A DNA stretch of 59,092 nt from SAR92 bacterium BACL16 MAG-120619-bin48 (GCA_001438605.1 LIDE01000008.1:1-59092); one strand, 5' to 3'; shown: positions 40,312 through 48,766, counted from the first letter of the stretch. The notes: generated by a model from the sequence alone, not told the origin. Program-made: numbers and translations.

Positions 40312-40353
40312 ACAGTTCTTAGCAGACAGTTCCTAACAGACAGTTGAGAACAG
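40312..40353. repeat. Three degenerate 14-base tandem units
   Basis: ACAGTTCTTAGCAG, ACAGTTCCTAACAG and ACAGTTGAGAACAG follow one another directly, 86 bases before the PhyH-family gene. The 164-base gap holds nothing else recognisable. It may be a slippage product or a regulator array. Confidence 0.6.
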
Positions 40354-40438
40354 GCATTTTGGGGTCGATTGGCATCATGAAGGTTCTGAAATATACTCCT
40401 AGACTAGATCCAATCGATATTCACCCGAGAACAAGACT

Positions 40439-41608
40439 ATGAAAAACATATCGAAGTCCATAGACGCCTGCGCAGCTTATTACGGTGATCAGTCTGCCGA
40501 CATGAAACAGTATTTGTTAGACGGCCAGGCAAGAGCGCTCGCACTGCCGAACAGAGGCCCGATTCGTTTAACCGCGAGTGGTGATATTCACCCTGAAATA
40601 TTAGCGGCCTACTCAACCTACGGTTTTTACATTTTTGAAAATGCGCTCAGCCCTGAAGAAGTCAACGATCTTCAGAACGACTTACAACTGATGCGTGATA
40701 ATTTTCCAACCGAAATGGGTGCAGAGCTGGATGCAAAAGGACGACCAGCACTCGGCTCCGACCGAGGCGGTTTAACCTTGCAGTGGGCAAAACCACTGTC
40801 GGATCCATTGGGCGGCACGGCACTGTTTAACGGCCGCCATCAAGTTAAATTATTTGAGCCTACCGCTCATGCCGACGCACCAAAGGCAACACCGCTCTAC
40901 TTAGGTGGTTCACTGCAGTACTCTGACGCCTGCCTGCGAACATATGCGCATCCTCAATTACTGACAATGGCTGCGGCGATCAATGGAGAAGATTTTGTAC
41001 CCTTTCACGAAGGCTTATTTATTAAGGATGCAGGACTTGGAGCCGCAGTCTCATGGCACCAGGATGGCGATACCCACTGGGATAATCCAGACTTCCACGA
41101 GAATATTCACGGCTTCAATTTTATGGGCCAAATCTTTGGTAGCACCGCTGTAAATGGCGTCTGGGTAGTGCCGGGAAGTCACAAAGAGGGACGTATTAAC
41201 ATTGCCGAGCTGATAGCCACTATCGGAACAGAGCGGCTGCCCGACGCAGTGCCGATCATCTGTAACCCCGGTGATGTGGTGATCAATAACCGTCAGCTGG
41301 TGCACGGCTCATTTGCCAACACGGGCCTCGAAACGCGAGTGACTGCCAACTTTGGTTTCCACCCTCGCGCATCAGTACTCAATGTGCGTGGCGCTGGCCT
41401 GCATGCCGAAGCCGCCGTGTTCGACGAAGCCTTTATCAAGCACCGCGCTCGACTCATTGGCATTGCCATAGCCGCGCGACAGCAACGATTCCCTGATGAG
41501 ACGCCCTTCAACTATGCGCCAATCAGAGATGCTGACGACACACCAGTGTGGAACGAGACCGTCAAGGCATCGCTCAAGAACTATCATTTGATGGATTTGA
41601 GCATATAG
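40439..41608 (+). CDS. Phytanoyl-CoA dioxygenase (PhyH) family protein
   Basis: 389-residue Fe(II)/2-oxoglutarate-dependent oxygenase. The metal triad is readable: His and Asp in SWHQDGD and the distal His in RQLVHGSF, with the 2-oxoglutarate Arg about ten residues later (ETRVTANFG). The N-terminus (about 60 residues) precedes a double-stranded beta-helix core. The substrate is unknown; family members hydroxylate lipids, ectoine and small metabolites. A DUF2452-like gene follows on the same strand 80 bases later. Confidence 0.87.
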   Translation: MKNISKSIDACAAYYGDQSADMKQYLLDGQARALALPNRGPIRLTASGDIHPEILAAYSTYGFYIFENALSPEEVNDLQNDLQLMRDNFPTEMGAELDAKGRPALGSDRGGLTLQWAKPLSDPLGGTALFNGRHQVKLFEPTAHADAPKATPLYLGGSLQYSDACLRTYAHPQLLTMAAAINGEDFVPFHEGLFIKDAGLGAAVSWHQDGDTHWDNPDFHENIHGFNFMGQIFGSTAVNGVWVVPGSHKEGRINIAELIATIGTERLPDAVPIICNPGDVVINNRQLVHGSFANTGLETRVTANFGFHPRASVLNVRGAGLHAEAAVFDEAFIKHRARLIGIAIAARQQRFPDETPFNYAPIRDADDTPVWNETVKASLKNYHLMDLSI

Positions 41609-41688
41609 CAGAGACTGGTTGATCCACGGTTACCGCAACGCCGTACTCACGCTGAATGATTAACTGCAAAAAACTCCGAGAAGACATT

Positions 41689-42048
41689 ATGGCAAAAAAT
41701 ACCGCGGCCCTACTCCCTTATGGGACCACCTCAAGCGCGCCGGCGATAACATTGCCCGACACCGATCTTTTTAAATCAGAGCGCGGCTCTTTAACTAAAA
41801 ATTATTTTGATGCAGCGATTGAGTCTCTCAATAAAGAATACAACTCCCTTAAGCAACTCGCTGAAATCAATCAAATGGCTTACGGCGCTGCCTATAATTT
41901 TGTCCCCCGTGTAGGTCAAACCTACTACCTCTATCGCACCTCCGACCAACAATATCTTCTTAGCATGATCCAAGACTGGAATAAGTATGAATTTGTAGTG
42001 GCACTGGAGTACTCGGCAGACAGTGTTTGGAAGCCTTTGAGTCTTTAG
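41689..42048 (+). CDS. DUF2452-like protein
   Basis: 119 residues from the ATG at 41689 (MAKNTAALLPYGTT); an earlier in-frame ATG at 41656 is less likely because GAGAAG sits before 41689. The segment YNSLKQLAEINQMAYGAAYN followed by VPRVGQTYYLYR is, as I recall it, characteristic of DUF2452 (shared with eukaryotic C1orf50). Function is unknown. It may be co-transcribed with the PhyH-family gene. Confidence 0.65.
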   Translation: MAKNTAALLPYGTTSSAPAITLPDTDLFKSERGSLTKNYFDAAIESLNKEYNSLKQLAEINQMAYGAAYNFVPRVGQTYYLYRTSDQQYLLSMIQDWNKYEFVVALEYSADSVWKPLSL

Positions 42049-42135
42049 GCTTTAGACTATTCACATGACCGATTCCATGCTTTGAACGTCGTTAGTCAGC
42101 ACAACATAAAATCTTTTGGAATCTACGAGGTATAT

Positions 42136-42165
42136 TTGACCTTCCCCCGCTCTAACTAATATAAT
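42136..42165 (+). promoter_or_regulatory. Strong sigma70-like promoter of the AT-rich secreted-protein gene
   Basis: TTGACC (42136-42141), an 18-base spacer and a perfect TATAAT (42160-42165). It lies 36 bases upstream of the start at 42202, giving a short leader with an AGG-containing ribosome site. Confidence 0.65.
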
Positions 42166-42201
42166 CGATGGTGATAAAAATAATAAAAACGAGGACGCAG
42201 G

Positions 42202-43335
42202 ATGAATATTAAGCATAAATACAAGATTAATTTTATCACAGCGATATTAGTTCTTTCAGGGAATGTCGCAGCTCAAAACCCGATCGAAGCTTGCCAAACT
42301 ACCCCAAGTTCGATGACCTCCAACATTCAATCTTGGAATGATATTGCCGCCAACGGGAAAAGTATTATTGAACAAATTGATGAGCTTGCGTCAAACGTAA
42401 ATGGAATTTTAAAAATTGAAGCAGATTTAAAAAAAATGGATGGAGATTTGAAGAATTCCAAAAAAGTTTTTGACATGTTTATCCCTGTTGTAACACCAGT
42501 TTCATCTGTCAAAAACGTTTTTAAATTAGCGTCAAACACGCTAGGAACAATAAGATCAAATGGCGTTTCGCCCGCGAAGGATACAGCCACCAAAATTGCA
42601 ACAGAATCTGGGATTCGCGAACTTCAAAGACAGCTAGATGAAAATGTTAAACCCCAAATTCAAGAAACGATTCGAATTGCAGAGCAAAATGCGGCGGAAT
42701 TGACAGAAAAATTATCTTTATTAGAAACCACCTGTAGCGTCATCGCAGCAGCCAGTTGTGCAGTGAATCAACCCCTAGATGAAATTTCCAATGCCACTAA
42801 ACCGGCACCCTCAGTCGTAAACTCAGCAACAACGGCTCAAAACGAATACCTCAACCTTGGCCAACAGCTTAATTCAAGTCTGAAAAAAGCCAATAACACC
42901 CTTGCTTTTACAGATGATTTCTCCAAACAAATCAAAGACATTCAAGGACCACTCAAAGATATCACCGGTGGTGTCAACAAGCTTGGTGGTATTATGGAAC
43001 AGAAAATTAAAATCAAGGCGGGACCCTTTAATGAGTCATTTAAATTAAAGACCGCTTTCAAAGAAGCAGGCAAAATAGTCAAAAAACTGAAGAAAATCCC
43101 TGGCGTTAAACAGGCAGAAAAAATAGTTAATGAACCTATTGAGGCCGTTATGAATGAGGTCACCAAACCAATCGAAAAATCGTTGAAACCACTAACCAAA
43201 GGTTTGAAACTTCCTTCAGTTGATTTCAACGCCCTTAATATTGGCTCAGTCCCTAATTTTGATCCAAATGGTTTACCCAACCCTGCTGACATAACCTCTC
43301 CGCTGCAGCCACTTCTGACTGCATGCGCGCCATGA
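42202..43335 (+). CDS. Secreted helical protein of unknown function
   Basis: Not recognised. 377 residues with a cleavable signal peptide (INFITAILVLSGNVAAQN). The rest is almost entirely helix-forming Lys/Asn/Glu-rich sequence with likely coiled coils at about residues 50-100 and 140-180. Cysteines occur only near the start (EACQTT), in a central TTCSVIAAASCAV, and at the end (LTACAP), so disulfides are likely in the periplasm. The base composition is clearly more AT-rich than the neighbours (AAA, AAT, TTA codons common), a sign of acquisition. It has its own promoter and a strong terminator, so it is a free-standing unit beside an integrase remnant and an IS. Confidence 0.75.
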   Translation: MNIKHKYKINFITAILVLSGNVAAQNPIEACQTTPSSMTSNIQSWNDIAANGKSIIEQIDELASNVNGILKIEADLKKMDGDLKNSKKVFDMFIPVVTPVSSVKNVFKLASNTLGTIRSNGVSPAKDTATKIATESGIRELQRQLDENVKPQIQETIRIAEQNAAELTEKLSLLETTCSVIAAASCAVNQPLDEISNATKPAPSVVNSATTAQNEYLNLGQQLNSSLKKANNTLAFTDDFSKQIKDIQGPLKDITGGVNKLGGIMEQKIKIKAGPFNESFKLKTAFKEAGKIVKKLKKIPGVKQAEKIVNEPIEAVMNEVTKPIEKSLKPLTKGLKLPSVDFNALNIGSVPNFDPNGLPNPADITSPLQPLLTACAP

Positions 43336-43356
43336 TGAAGCACTAAGAATGGACCA

Positions 43357-43400
43357 GTGGCTCGCTCAACGATCAAAGAGCGAGCCACTAGTTCCGTTAT
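43357..43400 (+). terminator. Rho-independent terminator of the secreted-protein gene
   Basis: Perfect 11-base stem GTGGCTCGCTC / GAGCGAGCCAC (43357-43367, 43378-43388) with a ten-base loop, followed by a T-rich stretch. It lies 22 bases past the stop. Confidence 0.75.
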
Positions 43401-43404
43401 TTTA

Positions 43405-43515
43405 ACGCGAACACGCTGCAACCCACTTCTGCCTTACTCATAAATGCGTAAGAAACGCCTCAATATGTTCGATTTCCAAATCTTTTGGGTGTTGCTTGCT
43501 GTAAAAGTAGATGTA
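43405..43515 (-). pseudogene. Fragment of an integron-integrase-like tyrosine recombinase
   Basis: On the minus strand, codons from 43515 to 43441 read YIYFYSKQHPKDLEIE and HIEAFLTHL. This closely resembles the N-terminal SAM-like domain of IntI-type integrases, where xFIxFHxxRHPxxLG...EVEAFLxxLA is conserved. A TGA (43440-43438) follows, then VRQKWVAACSR, which can still be aligned to the next family residues (VxRKVAxST) with one extra codon. The upstream part is cut off by the IS left end. No catalytic domain was found nearby. It is read by eye from short similarity, so confidence is moderate. Confidence 0.5.
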
Positions 43516-43516
43516 C

Positions 43517-43540
43517 TGTAATCCCCCCGAAAAATAATCG
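43517..43540 (+). repeat. Left terminal inverted repeat of the IS
   Basis: Starts TGTAATCCCCCC and matches the complement of the right end (44689-44711) in the outer 12 bases and again in AATAATCG at the inner side. Confidence 0.9.
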
Positions 43541-43586
43541 TAGTTTTAAGTAGAGACTTTTATGATGTTAATCAGAGGAGTTATCT

Positions 43587-43853
43587 ATGAAGAAATCACG
43601 ATTCACCGACAGCCAGATTCTGTCGATCTTGAAGCAGCATGAGGCGGGTGTTCCGGTCACCGACTTGGCGCGCGAGCACAGTGTAAGCACGGCGCTGATT
43701 TATCAGTGGCGTTCCAAATACGGCGGTATGGATGCTGCGTTGATGAAGCGCTTGAAAGAGCTGGAGGCTGAAAACTCCCGCCTGAAGAAGATGTACGCTG
43801 AAGAACGGATTAAGGCAGAGCTTCGCCAGGAGGCGCTTGAGGGAAAGCTGTAA
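43587..43853 (+). CDS. IS3-family transposase OrfA
   Basis: 88-residue helix-turn-helix protein ([17 protein letters not shown], then [17 protein letters not shown]) with the leucine-zipper region [18 protein letters not shown]. The start is set at 43587 after an AGAGGAG ribosome site. Near its end it carries GAG GGA AAG, where G GGA AAG (43841-43847) is a canonical slippery heptamer; a -1 shift joins it to orfB and makes the OrfAB transposase. Confidence 0.93.
   Translation: MKKSRFTDSQILSILKQHEAGVPVTDLAREHSVSTALIYQWRSKYGGMDAALMKRLKELEAENSRLKKMYAEERIKAELRQEALEGKL
43841..43847 (+). promoter_or_regulatory. Probable -1 frameshift heptamer of the IS
   Basis: G GGA AAG in the orfA frame fits X XXY YYZ. 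After slipping, the reading continues GCT GTA AAG into orfB. Most IS3-family elements use such a site; activity here is inferred. Confidence 0.6.
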
Positions 43854-44671
43854 AGCCATCCTGCCGTAAAGCGATAGCGAAAAAAGTCGTTGAGCGGGAT
43901 GGCATCAGCATTCGGTTAGCATGCACGACCTTCGGGATCAGTGAGACCTGCTATCGTTACGAAACCAAGTTATCCAGCGAGAACCAGCAGATCGCGGATT
44001 GGTTGCTGCGCCTCACTACAACACACAAGCGCTGGGGATTTGGCCTGTGCTTCCTGTACCTGCGCAATGTGAAAGGATTTGGTTGGAACCATAAACGGGT
44101 CTACCGTATCTACCGGGAACTGGAGCTGAACCTGCGTATCAAGCCCAAGCGCCGCATACACAGGGATTACCCCGGCGAACTGGATGTGCCGATAGCGCCC
44201 AATCAGGTGTGGTCGATGGATTTTATGTCGGATCAGCTCGCCAGCGGCAAAACCTTCCGCACCTTCAATGTGATGGATGATTACAACCGGGAAGGTTTGG
44301 GCATAGAGGTAGATACCTCACTACCCTCTGCGAGGGTTGTCCGTGCGTTAGAGCAGATCATCGAATGGCGTGGCAAGCCTGCCGCGCTACGTTGTGACAA
44401 CGGCCCGGAGTATCTAAGCCAGACACTGGTTGGCTGGGCTAACGAACACCGGATTGCTTTGTTGTACATCCAACCGGGAAAGCCAACGCAGAATGCCTAT
44501 ATCGAACGCTTTAACCGCACTGTGCGACACGAATGGTTGGACATGCACCAGTTTAACAGTATTGCTCACGCTCAGCTTCTAGCGACACAGTGGCTTTGGC
44601 AATAAAATAACGAGCGACCTAACACGGCCATTGGCGGTGTGCCGCCAAGGCAGTTAATGGCGGCGGGTTAA
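43850..44671 (+). pseudogene. IS3-family transposase OrfB with a late nonsense codon
   Basis: The frame opens at 43850 ([14 protein letters not shown]) and runs to TAA at 44669-44671, about 273 codons, but a TAA at 44603-44605 interrupts it. The DDE residues lie before the stop: [14 protein letters not shown] and NAYIERFNR. After the stop the frame still reads NNERPNTAIGGVPPRQLMAAG, the usual C-terminus. The family normally has WLW(T/Q)YN at this point, so Tyr was probably changed to TAA. About 22 residues are lost; activity is doubtful but not excluded. Confidence 0.85.
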
Positions 44672-44688
44672 TCCTCTACTGAAGAGCT

Positions 44689-44711
44689 CGATTATTAATG
44701 GGGGGATTACA
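44689..44711 (-). repeat. Right terminal inverted repeat of the IS
   Basis: Ends GGGGGGATTACA, complementary to the left end at 43517. The repeat sets the right border of the element. Confidence 0.9.
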
Positions 44712-44796
44712 TTCTACTATACGTCTACTCTGAAAAATTCCACAAAGACTTCGCCAAAGAGAAGCCCAAAAAATTACAGTAATCCCTTGATTTTAT

Positions 44797-44884
44797 TGGT
44801 GCCCGGGGCCGGACTTGAACCGGCACGGTGTTGCCACCGAGGGATTTTAAGTCCCTTGCGTCTACCGATTTCGCCACCCGGGCA
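44797..44884 (-). tRNA. tRNA-Leu (anticodon TAA)
   Basis: 88 nt with encoded CCA. Acceptor stem TGCCCGG pairs with CCGGGCA; anticodon loop CTTAAAA gives anticodon TAA. The long variable arm (CTCGGTGGCAACACCG) marks a class II tRNA, and the T arm is CCGGTTCAAGTCCGG. Located after tRNA-Cys as in the uvrC-pgsA-tRNA block of E. coli. Its 3' side faces the IS and integrase remnant. Confidence 0.96.
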
Positions 44885-44948
44885 GGGTCTGGTGCGGAGG
44901 CTGGTGAAGCCTTTTGGCCACTGTTGAGTATGGGCCGATGGAACAGAC

Positions 44949-44977
44949 GTCTTTAAAACATAAGTCTTTAAAACATA
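44949..44977. repeat. Direct repeat between tRNA-Leu and tRNA-Cys
   Basis: GTCTTTAAAACATA occurs twice with a 15-base period (44949-44962, 44964-44977) in the 106-base spacer of the two tRNA genes. Likely a small local duplication in the tRNA precursor. Confidence 0.8.
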
Positions 44978-44989
44978 CGTCAGTCAAAC

Positions 44990-45064
<75 letters not shown>

Positions 45065-45174
45065 TTTTAAAACCTTCTCTTTCCCCTGTTCCCGCAAGAC
45101 ACTTTTACCTTACGGTGCAAGGAGGCGGTATTCTAGGGAATATCCCGCAGAAATCAACTACTTAATGGTCTGGC

Positions 45175-45738
45175 CTACGACTTGTTATCTGTGGCGCTGA
45201 GTTGTGGCCACGCCGCTCTGAGATAATGCACCATCGACCAAAGGGTCAACCCCGCCGCGAAATAAATCGCTACATAGCCAAGCTGAGTAAACAGTTGATC
45301 TTCAGGTCGCGCGGCCAACAGTAGCGCAATAGCGGACATCTGGACCCATGTTTTTACCTTGCCAATCATGGCAACCGCAACAGTCCCGCTGTAGCCTCGC
45401 TCGGCCATCCACTCACGCAGTGCTGAAATAATGATTTCCCGCCCGATAATCACCACAGCGGGCAGTGCAAACCAGGGCGTTGAATATTGCTCAAGCAGCA
45501 TAACCATGGCCGCAACAACAATGAGTTTATCGGCTACAGGGTCAAGAAAAGCGCCAAAGGGCGTTACTTGGTTGTATTTGCGTGCAACGTATCCATCCAC
45601 CCAATCGGTAGCTGCCGCCAGCCCAAAAATCGCTGCAGCCAGCAAGTTGTGCCATTCCCACGATGTGTAATACACGGCGATAAACACAGGGATAAGTGCT
45701 ATACGCATCAGGGTCAGTATGTTGGGTAAATTCCACAT
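45175..45738 (-). CDS. pgsA: CDP-diacylglycerol-glycerol-3-phosphate 3-phosphatidyltransferase
   Basis: Inner-membrane enzyme making phosphatidylglycerophosphate, the committed step to phosphatidylglycerol and cardiolipin. The 187-residue protein begins MWNLPNILTLMRI and has the CDP-alcohol transferase signature DG..AR........G...D...D (DGYVARKYNQVTPFGAFLDP). Four or more membrane segments follow. It lies between uvrC and the tRNA genes, the classical gammaproteobacterial order. Confidence 0.95.
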   Translation of the reverse strand: MWNLPNILTLMRIALIPVFIAVYYTSWEWHNLLAAAIFGLAAATDWVDGYVARKYNQVTPFGAFLDPVADKLIVVAAMVMLLEQYSTPWFALPAVVIIGREIIISALREWMAERGYSGTVAVAMIGKVKTWVQMSAIALLLAARPEDQLFTQLGYVAIYFAAGLTLWSMVHYLRAAWPQLSATDNKS

Positions 45739-45790
45739 GGATGATCTTCTATTTCAAAGGGTTGCACGCGTCCGGCGCCACTCGGGGACG

Positions 45791-47614
45791 TTACTCATTG
45801 TACACTGCGCTGTAAATAGCATCAGCAACCTTTTTGCTTATATTTGGCACTTTCATCAAATCTGCGACGCTGGCTTTCTGCACTTCCCGAATACCGCCAA
45901 AGTGCTTGAGTAGATCGCGGCGGCGCGTCGGCCCTACGCCAGGAATCCCTTCGAGGGGCGACGAACTGCGCTTTTTGTCGCGGCGCTGCTTGTGGCCGGT
46001 GATGGCAAAACGGTGTGCTTCATCTCTGATCTGCTGTATCAGATGCAGCGCTGCTTGCTGCGGGCGACCAATAATTCGATTGTTCTGGTCGGCGATAATA
46101 AGGGTTTCAAAGCCAGGCTTGCGGGTTGTTCCCTTCGCCACGCCCAAGATCATGACGCCGCTTACACCGAGATCGTTTAATACATGTTTTGCGACGCCAA
46201 TTTGACCTTTGCCGCCATCAATCAGCAGAATATCCGGCAGTTTGCCTTCACCGTTCATAAGCCGCGTGTAGCGGCGTCGAATGGCCTGCTCCATGGCGGC
46301 GTAGTCATCCCCTGCTGTGATATTGTCGATATTAAAGCGCCGATAGTCGCTTTTTAGCGCGCCATTTCTGTCGAATACCACGCATGACGCCACCACAGCC
46401 TCGCCACTGCTGTGGCTGATATCAAAACACTCTAGGCGCTCAGGGGTGCTCTCAAGCTCTAGAGTTTGGCGCAGTGACTCAAAGCGCTGCTCTTGCGTCT
46501 GTTTTGAGGCGAGTTTACCCGCTAAGTTTTGTTCTGCGGTGCGCTGCGCCAGTTCGAGCCACTTTGCGCGAAATCCTCTCACCGAGTGACGTATTTCGAT
46601 GCTTCGCTGCACCTGCAGCTTAATCGCTTCCGTCAGCGCCTGTGCACTGGCGATTTCGGTGTTGAGCAATATTTCTTTGGGTAAATCAGGCCGGCCGCTG
46701 CCATCGAGATAGAGCAAAGGCAGAAAATCGTCGAGCAATTCGCCGCAATCTTCTGCCAGCGGTGCTTTGGGATAAAAGCTGCGACTGCCCAGTATGCGTC
46801 CCTGACGGATATAAAGCATGTGAACGCAGGCCTGACCGTTACTAATAGCGGCTGCAATAACGTCAATGGTGCCACGCCCTTTCTCAATGACCTGCTGAGT
46901 TTGAATTTGCCGCAGCGCCGCAATTTTGTCCCGAGCCTCTGCGGCCTCTTCGAAATCTAATCGACTGGCTGAAGCCTCCATATCGTGCTCGAGCTGCTTC
47001 ATGATTTTGCTGCTCTTACCGTCGAGGTAGAGCCGTGTAAGCTCGACATCCGCGCTGTAATCTTCGGCGCTGATGAGGTTCACGCAAGGCGCTGTGCACC
47101 GTTTGATCTGATACTGCAAGCAAGGCCGTGAGCGGTTCTTGAAAAAACTGTCTTCGCACTGCCGCACCTTGAAGGTTTTTTGCAGAAAGCTCATGCTCTC
47201 TCGAACCGCGTAGGAGTTCGGAAATGGCCCAAAATAACTACCTTTGGCTTTTTTTGCGCCGCGATGGAAAGACAGCCGCGGCCACTCGTCCTGATCGGAC
47301 AGAAAAATGTAGGGATAGGTTTTATCGTCCCGCATTAAAATATTGTATGGCGGGTGATATTGCTTGATCAGGTTGTGCTCGAGAATCAGCGCTTCAGTTT
47401 CAGTCTCGGTGACCGTCACATCGATCTGCTCAATACGTTTGACCAAGGCCACCGTCTTTGGCGTTAAACCGGTTTTGCGGAAGTAACTCGATAGACGATT
47501 CTTTAAGTTTTTCGCCTTTCCCACATACAATATGTCACCGGCATCATCAAACATCTGGTAAATGCCGGGACGCTTGGTGAGAGATTTGAGGAAAGTTTTG
47601 GGATCGAAAGCCAT
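45791..47614 (-). CDS. uvrC: Excinuclease ABC subunit C
   Basis: Nuclease making both incisions in nucleotide excision repair. The 607-residue protein has an N-terminal GIY-YIG domain (RPGIYQMFDDAGDILYVGKAK region, given in part), a UVR domain (FEEAAEARDKIAAL) that binds UvrB, a C-terminal RNase H-like domain (ECFDISHSSGE, DGGKGQ), and a final helix-hairpin-helix pair (IPGVGPTRRRDLLKHFG). Full length for the family. pgsA follows 53 bases later. Confidence 0.97.
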   Translation of the reverse strand: MAFDPKTFLKSLTKRPGIYQMFDDAGDILYVGKAKNLKNRLSSYFRKTGLTPKTVALVKRIEQIDVTVTETETEALILEHNLIKQYHPPYNILMRDDKTYPYIFLSDQDEWPRLSFHRGAKKAKGSYFGPFPNSYAVRESMSFLQKTFKVRQCEDSFFKNRSRPCLQYQIKRCTAPCVNLISAEDYSADVELTRLYLDGKSSKIMKQLEHDMEASASRLDFEEAAEARDKIAALRQIQTQQVIEKGRGTIDVIAAAISNGQACVHMLYIRQGRILGSRSFYPKAPLAEDCGELLDDFLPLLYLDGSGRPDLPKEILLNTEIASAQALTEAIKLQVQRSIEIRHSVRGFRAKWLELAQRTAEQNLAGKLASKQTQEQRFESLRQTLELESTPERLECFDISHSSGEAVVASCVVFDRNGALKSDYRRFNIDNITAGDDYAAMEQAIRRRYTRLMNGEGKLPDILLIDGGKGQIGVAKHVLNDLGVSGVMILGVAKGTTRKPGFETLIIADQNNRIIGRPQQAALHLIQQIRDEAHRFAITGHKQRRDKKRSSSPLEGIPGVGPTRRRDLLKHFGGIREVQKASVADLMKVPNISKKVADAIYSAVYNE

Positions 47615-47671
47615 AGGCGATTGTAACGGTTTTCAAGCATAAAAGAATCCGCTCGATCAGCAACCGAGGCG

Positions 47672-48766
47672 CTAAAAAATATGCTTTATCAGCGCATCAA
47701 TTTGCTCTGCACTGTTGCACAGATGCGGCGATAGTCGAATCCCCTTGGCTCGGCTGTCAACGTGAATCTGCTGCTCATGGAGAGCGCTTAACACGGACGC
47801 CTGACGACCAGAAAATTGCAGTATCACGGTGCCGCTGCGCTGGGCCGCTGATCTTGGCGAGACTAACTCGCCCCCGTTCGTCGCCTGAATAATTTTGTCC
47901 GACAGCCTCAAATTATGCTCACGAATGGCCTTAATGCCGATCTGGTTAATAAATTTCAAACTGTTGGCAGCCACAACAAAGGGGTACACCGAGGGGGTTC
48001 CGCCCCAAAACTTCAACGCATCGGGCGCGTAGGCAAAGTGGTGAATATCGAATTCGAATGGGTTCTCATGGGAAAACCAACCAACCGTTTTTGGCTGACA
48101 GCGCTCCACTACGCTGGGAGCAACCCACATAAATGCCGCGCCGGGGCCGCCGCCAATCCATTTGACACAGGATCCAACCACAAAGTCTGCAGACCACTGG
48201 CACAAATCAATCGGCAGAATACCCGCGGACTGAGCGACGTCGATCAGCGACAAAATACCTTTATCGCGGCTGAGCTGCGTAATTTCCGTGACAGGCAATT
48301 GGCGGCCATTGTTTGATTGCACATGGGTGACCAGCACCAACCCAATATCAGGGGACATGTGACGCGCCCACACAGTCAAATCCGTCGTATCCTCTGCGGC
48401 GGGAATAAATTTAAGTGGCAAGTCGGTTTTCTGCAGGGCGAAAGCGATTGACGGGAAATCCTCTTCGCTGAGCAGAATCGTCGTCTTTTGGGTGGGTAGT
48501 GACAATGAGATGACAATCTTAGAGACAGCGCTGGAGAGGCTGCTCTGCGGGCAAAAATAGTCCATGTCCCCATTAAATAACTGGGCGAGTTCGCCGCGAA
48601 ACACATTAATTTCCTGCAACCAGTGTTGCCAGATATCTGCATTGCCCGCCTGCCACGGGTGCCAGAATGCCTCTGCTGCACGCTGTTCCGCATCGCGAAG
48701 CGGCAGGCCCACCGAGTGACTGAGCAGGTAGGTGCCCTGCTGTTGCACAAATCGATCGCCCATCAT
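47672..48766 (-). CDS. Kynureninase-like PLP enzyme
   Basis: 364-residue class-V aminotransferase-fold protein. The PLP lysine lies in VGSCVKWIGGGPGA, and the stretch WFSHENPFEFDI followed by YAPDALKFWGGTPSV is typical of kynureninases, which split kynurenine or 3-hydroxykynurenine into anthranilates and alanine. It is shorter than classical KynU (about 416), mostly at the N-terminus, where YLLSHSVGLPL replaces the usual NSLG region. Its start overlaps the stop of the PrnB-like gene (ATGA), so the two are translated together. Substrate is therefore probably a product of that partner. Confidence 0.82.
   Translation of the reverse strand: MMGDRFVQQQGTYLLSHSVGLPLRDAEQRAAEAFWHPWQAGNADIWQHWLQEINVFRGELAQLFNGDMDYFCPQSSLSSAVSKIVISLSLPTQKTTILLSEEDFPSIAFALQKTDLPLKFIPAAEDTTDLTVWARHMSPDIGLVLVTHVQSNNGRQLPVTEITQLSRDKGILSLIDVAQSAGILPIDLCQWSADFVVGSCVKWIGGGPGAAFMWVAPSVVERCQPKTVGWFSHENPFEFDIHHFAYAPDALKFWGGTPSVYPFVVAANSLKFINQIGIKAIREHNLRLSDKIIQATNGGELVSPRSAAQRSGTVILQFSGRQASVLSALHEQQIHVDSRAKGIRLSPHLCNSAEQIDALIKHIF

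Larger units (their letters stand above)
43517..44711 (+). mobile_element. IS3-family insertion sequence (IS407-like)
   Basis: 1195 bases bounded by inverted repeats that start TGTAATCCCCCC and share AATAATCG at their inner ends (43517-43540 and 44689-44711). It contains overlapping orfA and orfB with an IS3-type DDE transposase. The closest group by sequence pattern is IS407. No matching target duplication of 3-4 bases is visible (GTAC on the left, TTCT on the right), which suggests a rearrangement or an old insertion. It separates the integrase fragment from tRNA-Leu. Confidence 0.9.

Noticed and set aside
43357-43400. The hairpin after the AT-rich gene as an integron attC site
   Set aside because: One arm contains GCTCAAC, which fits half of the attC consensus, but no matching GTTRRRY lies on the other side. 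The perfect GC-rich stem plus T-rich tail fits a terminator better.
44712-44796. Plus-strand frame YVYSEKFHKDFAKEKPKK right of the IS as a GIY-YIG or integrase piece
   Set aside because: Only about 20 residues with weak resemblance and an early stop; too little to assign.
44797-44884. tRNA-Leu as attachment site of a genomic island
   Set aside because: I could not see a repeat of its 3' end elsewhere in the window, and IntI-type integrases do not use tRNA genes.
45065-45174. Possible tRNA-Gly as in the E. coli uvrC-pgsA-glyW-cysT-leuZ block
   Set aside because: No cloverleaf or GCC anticodon context is present between tRNA-Cys and pgsA.
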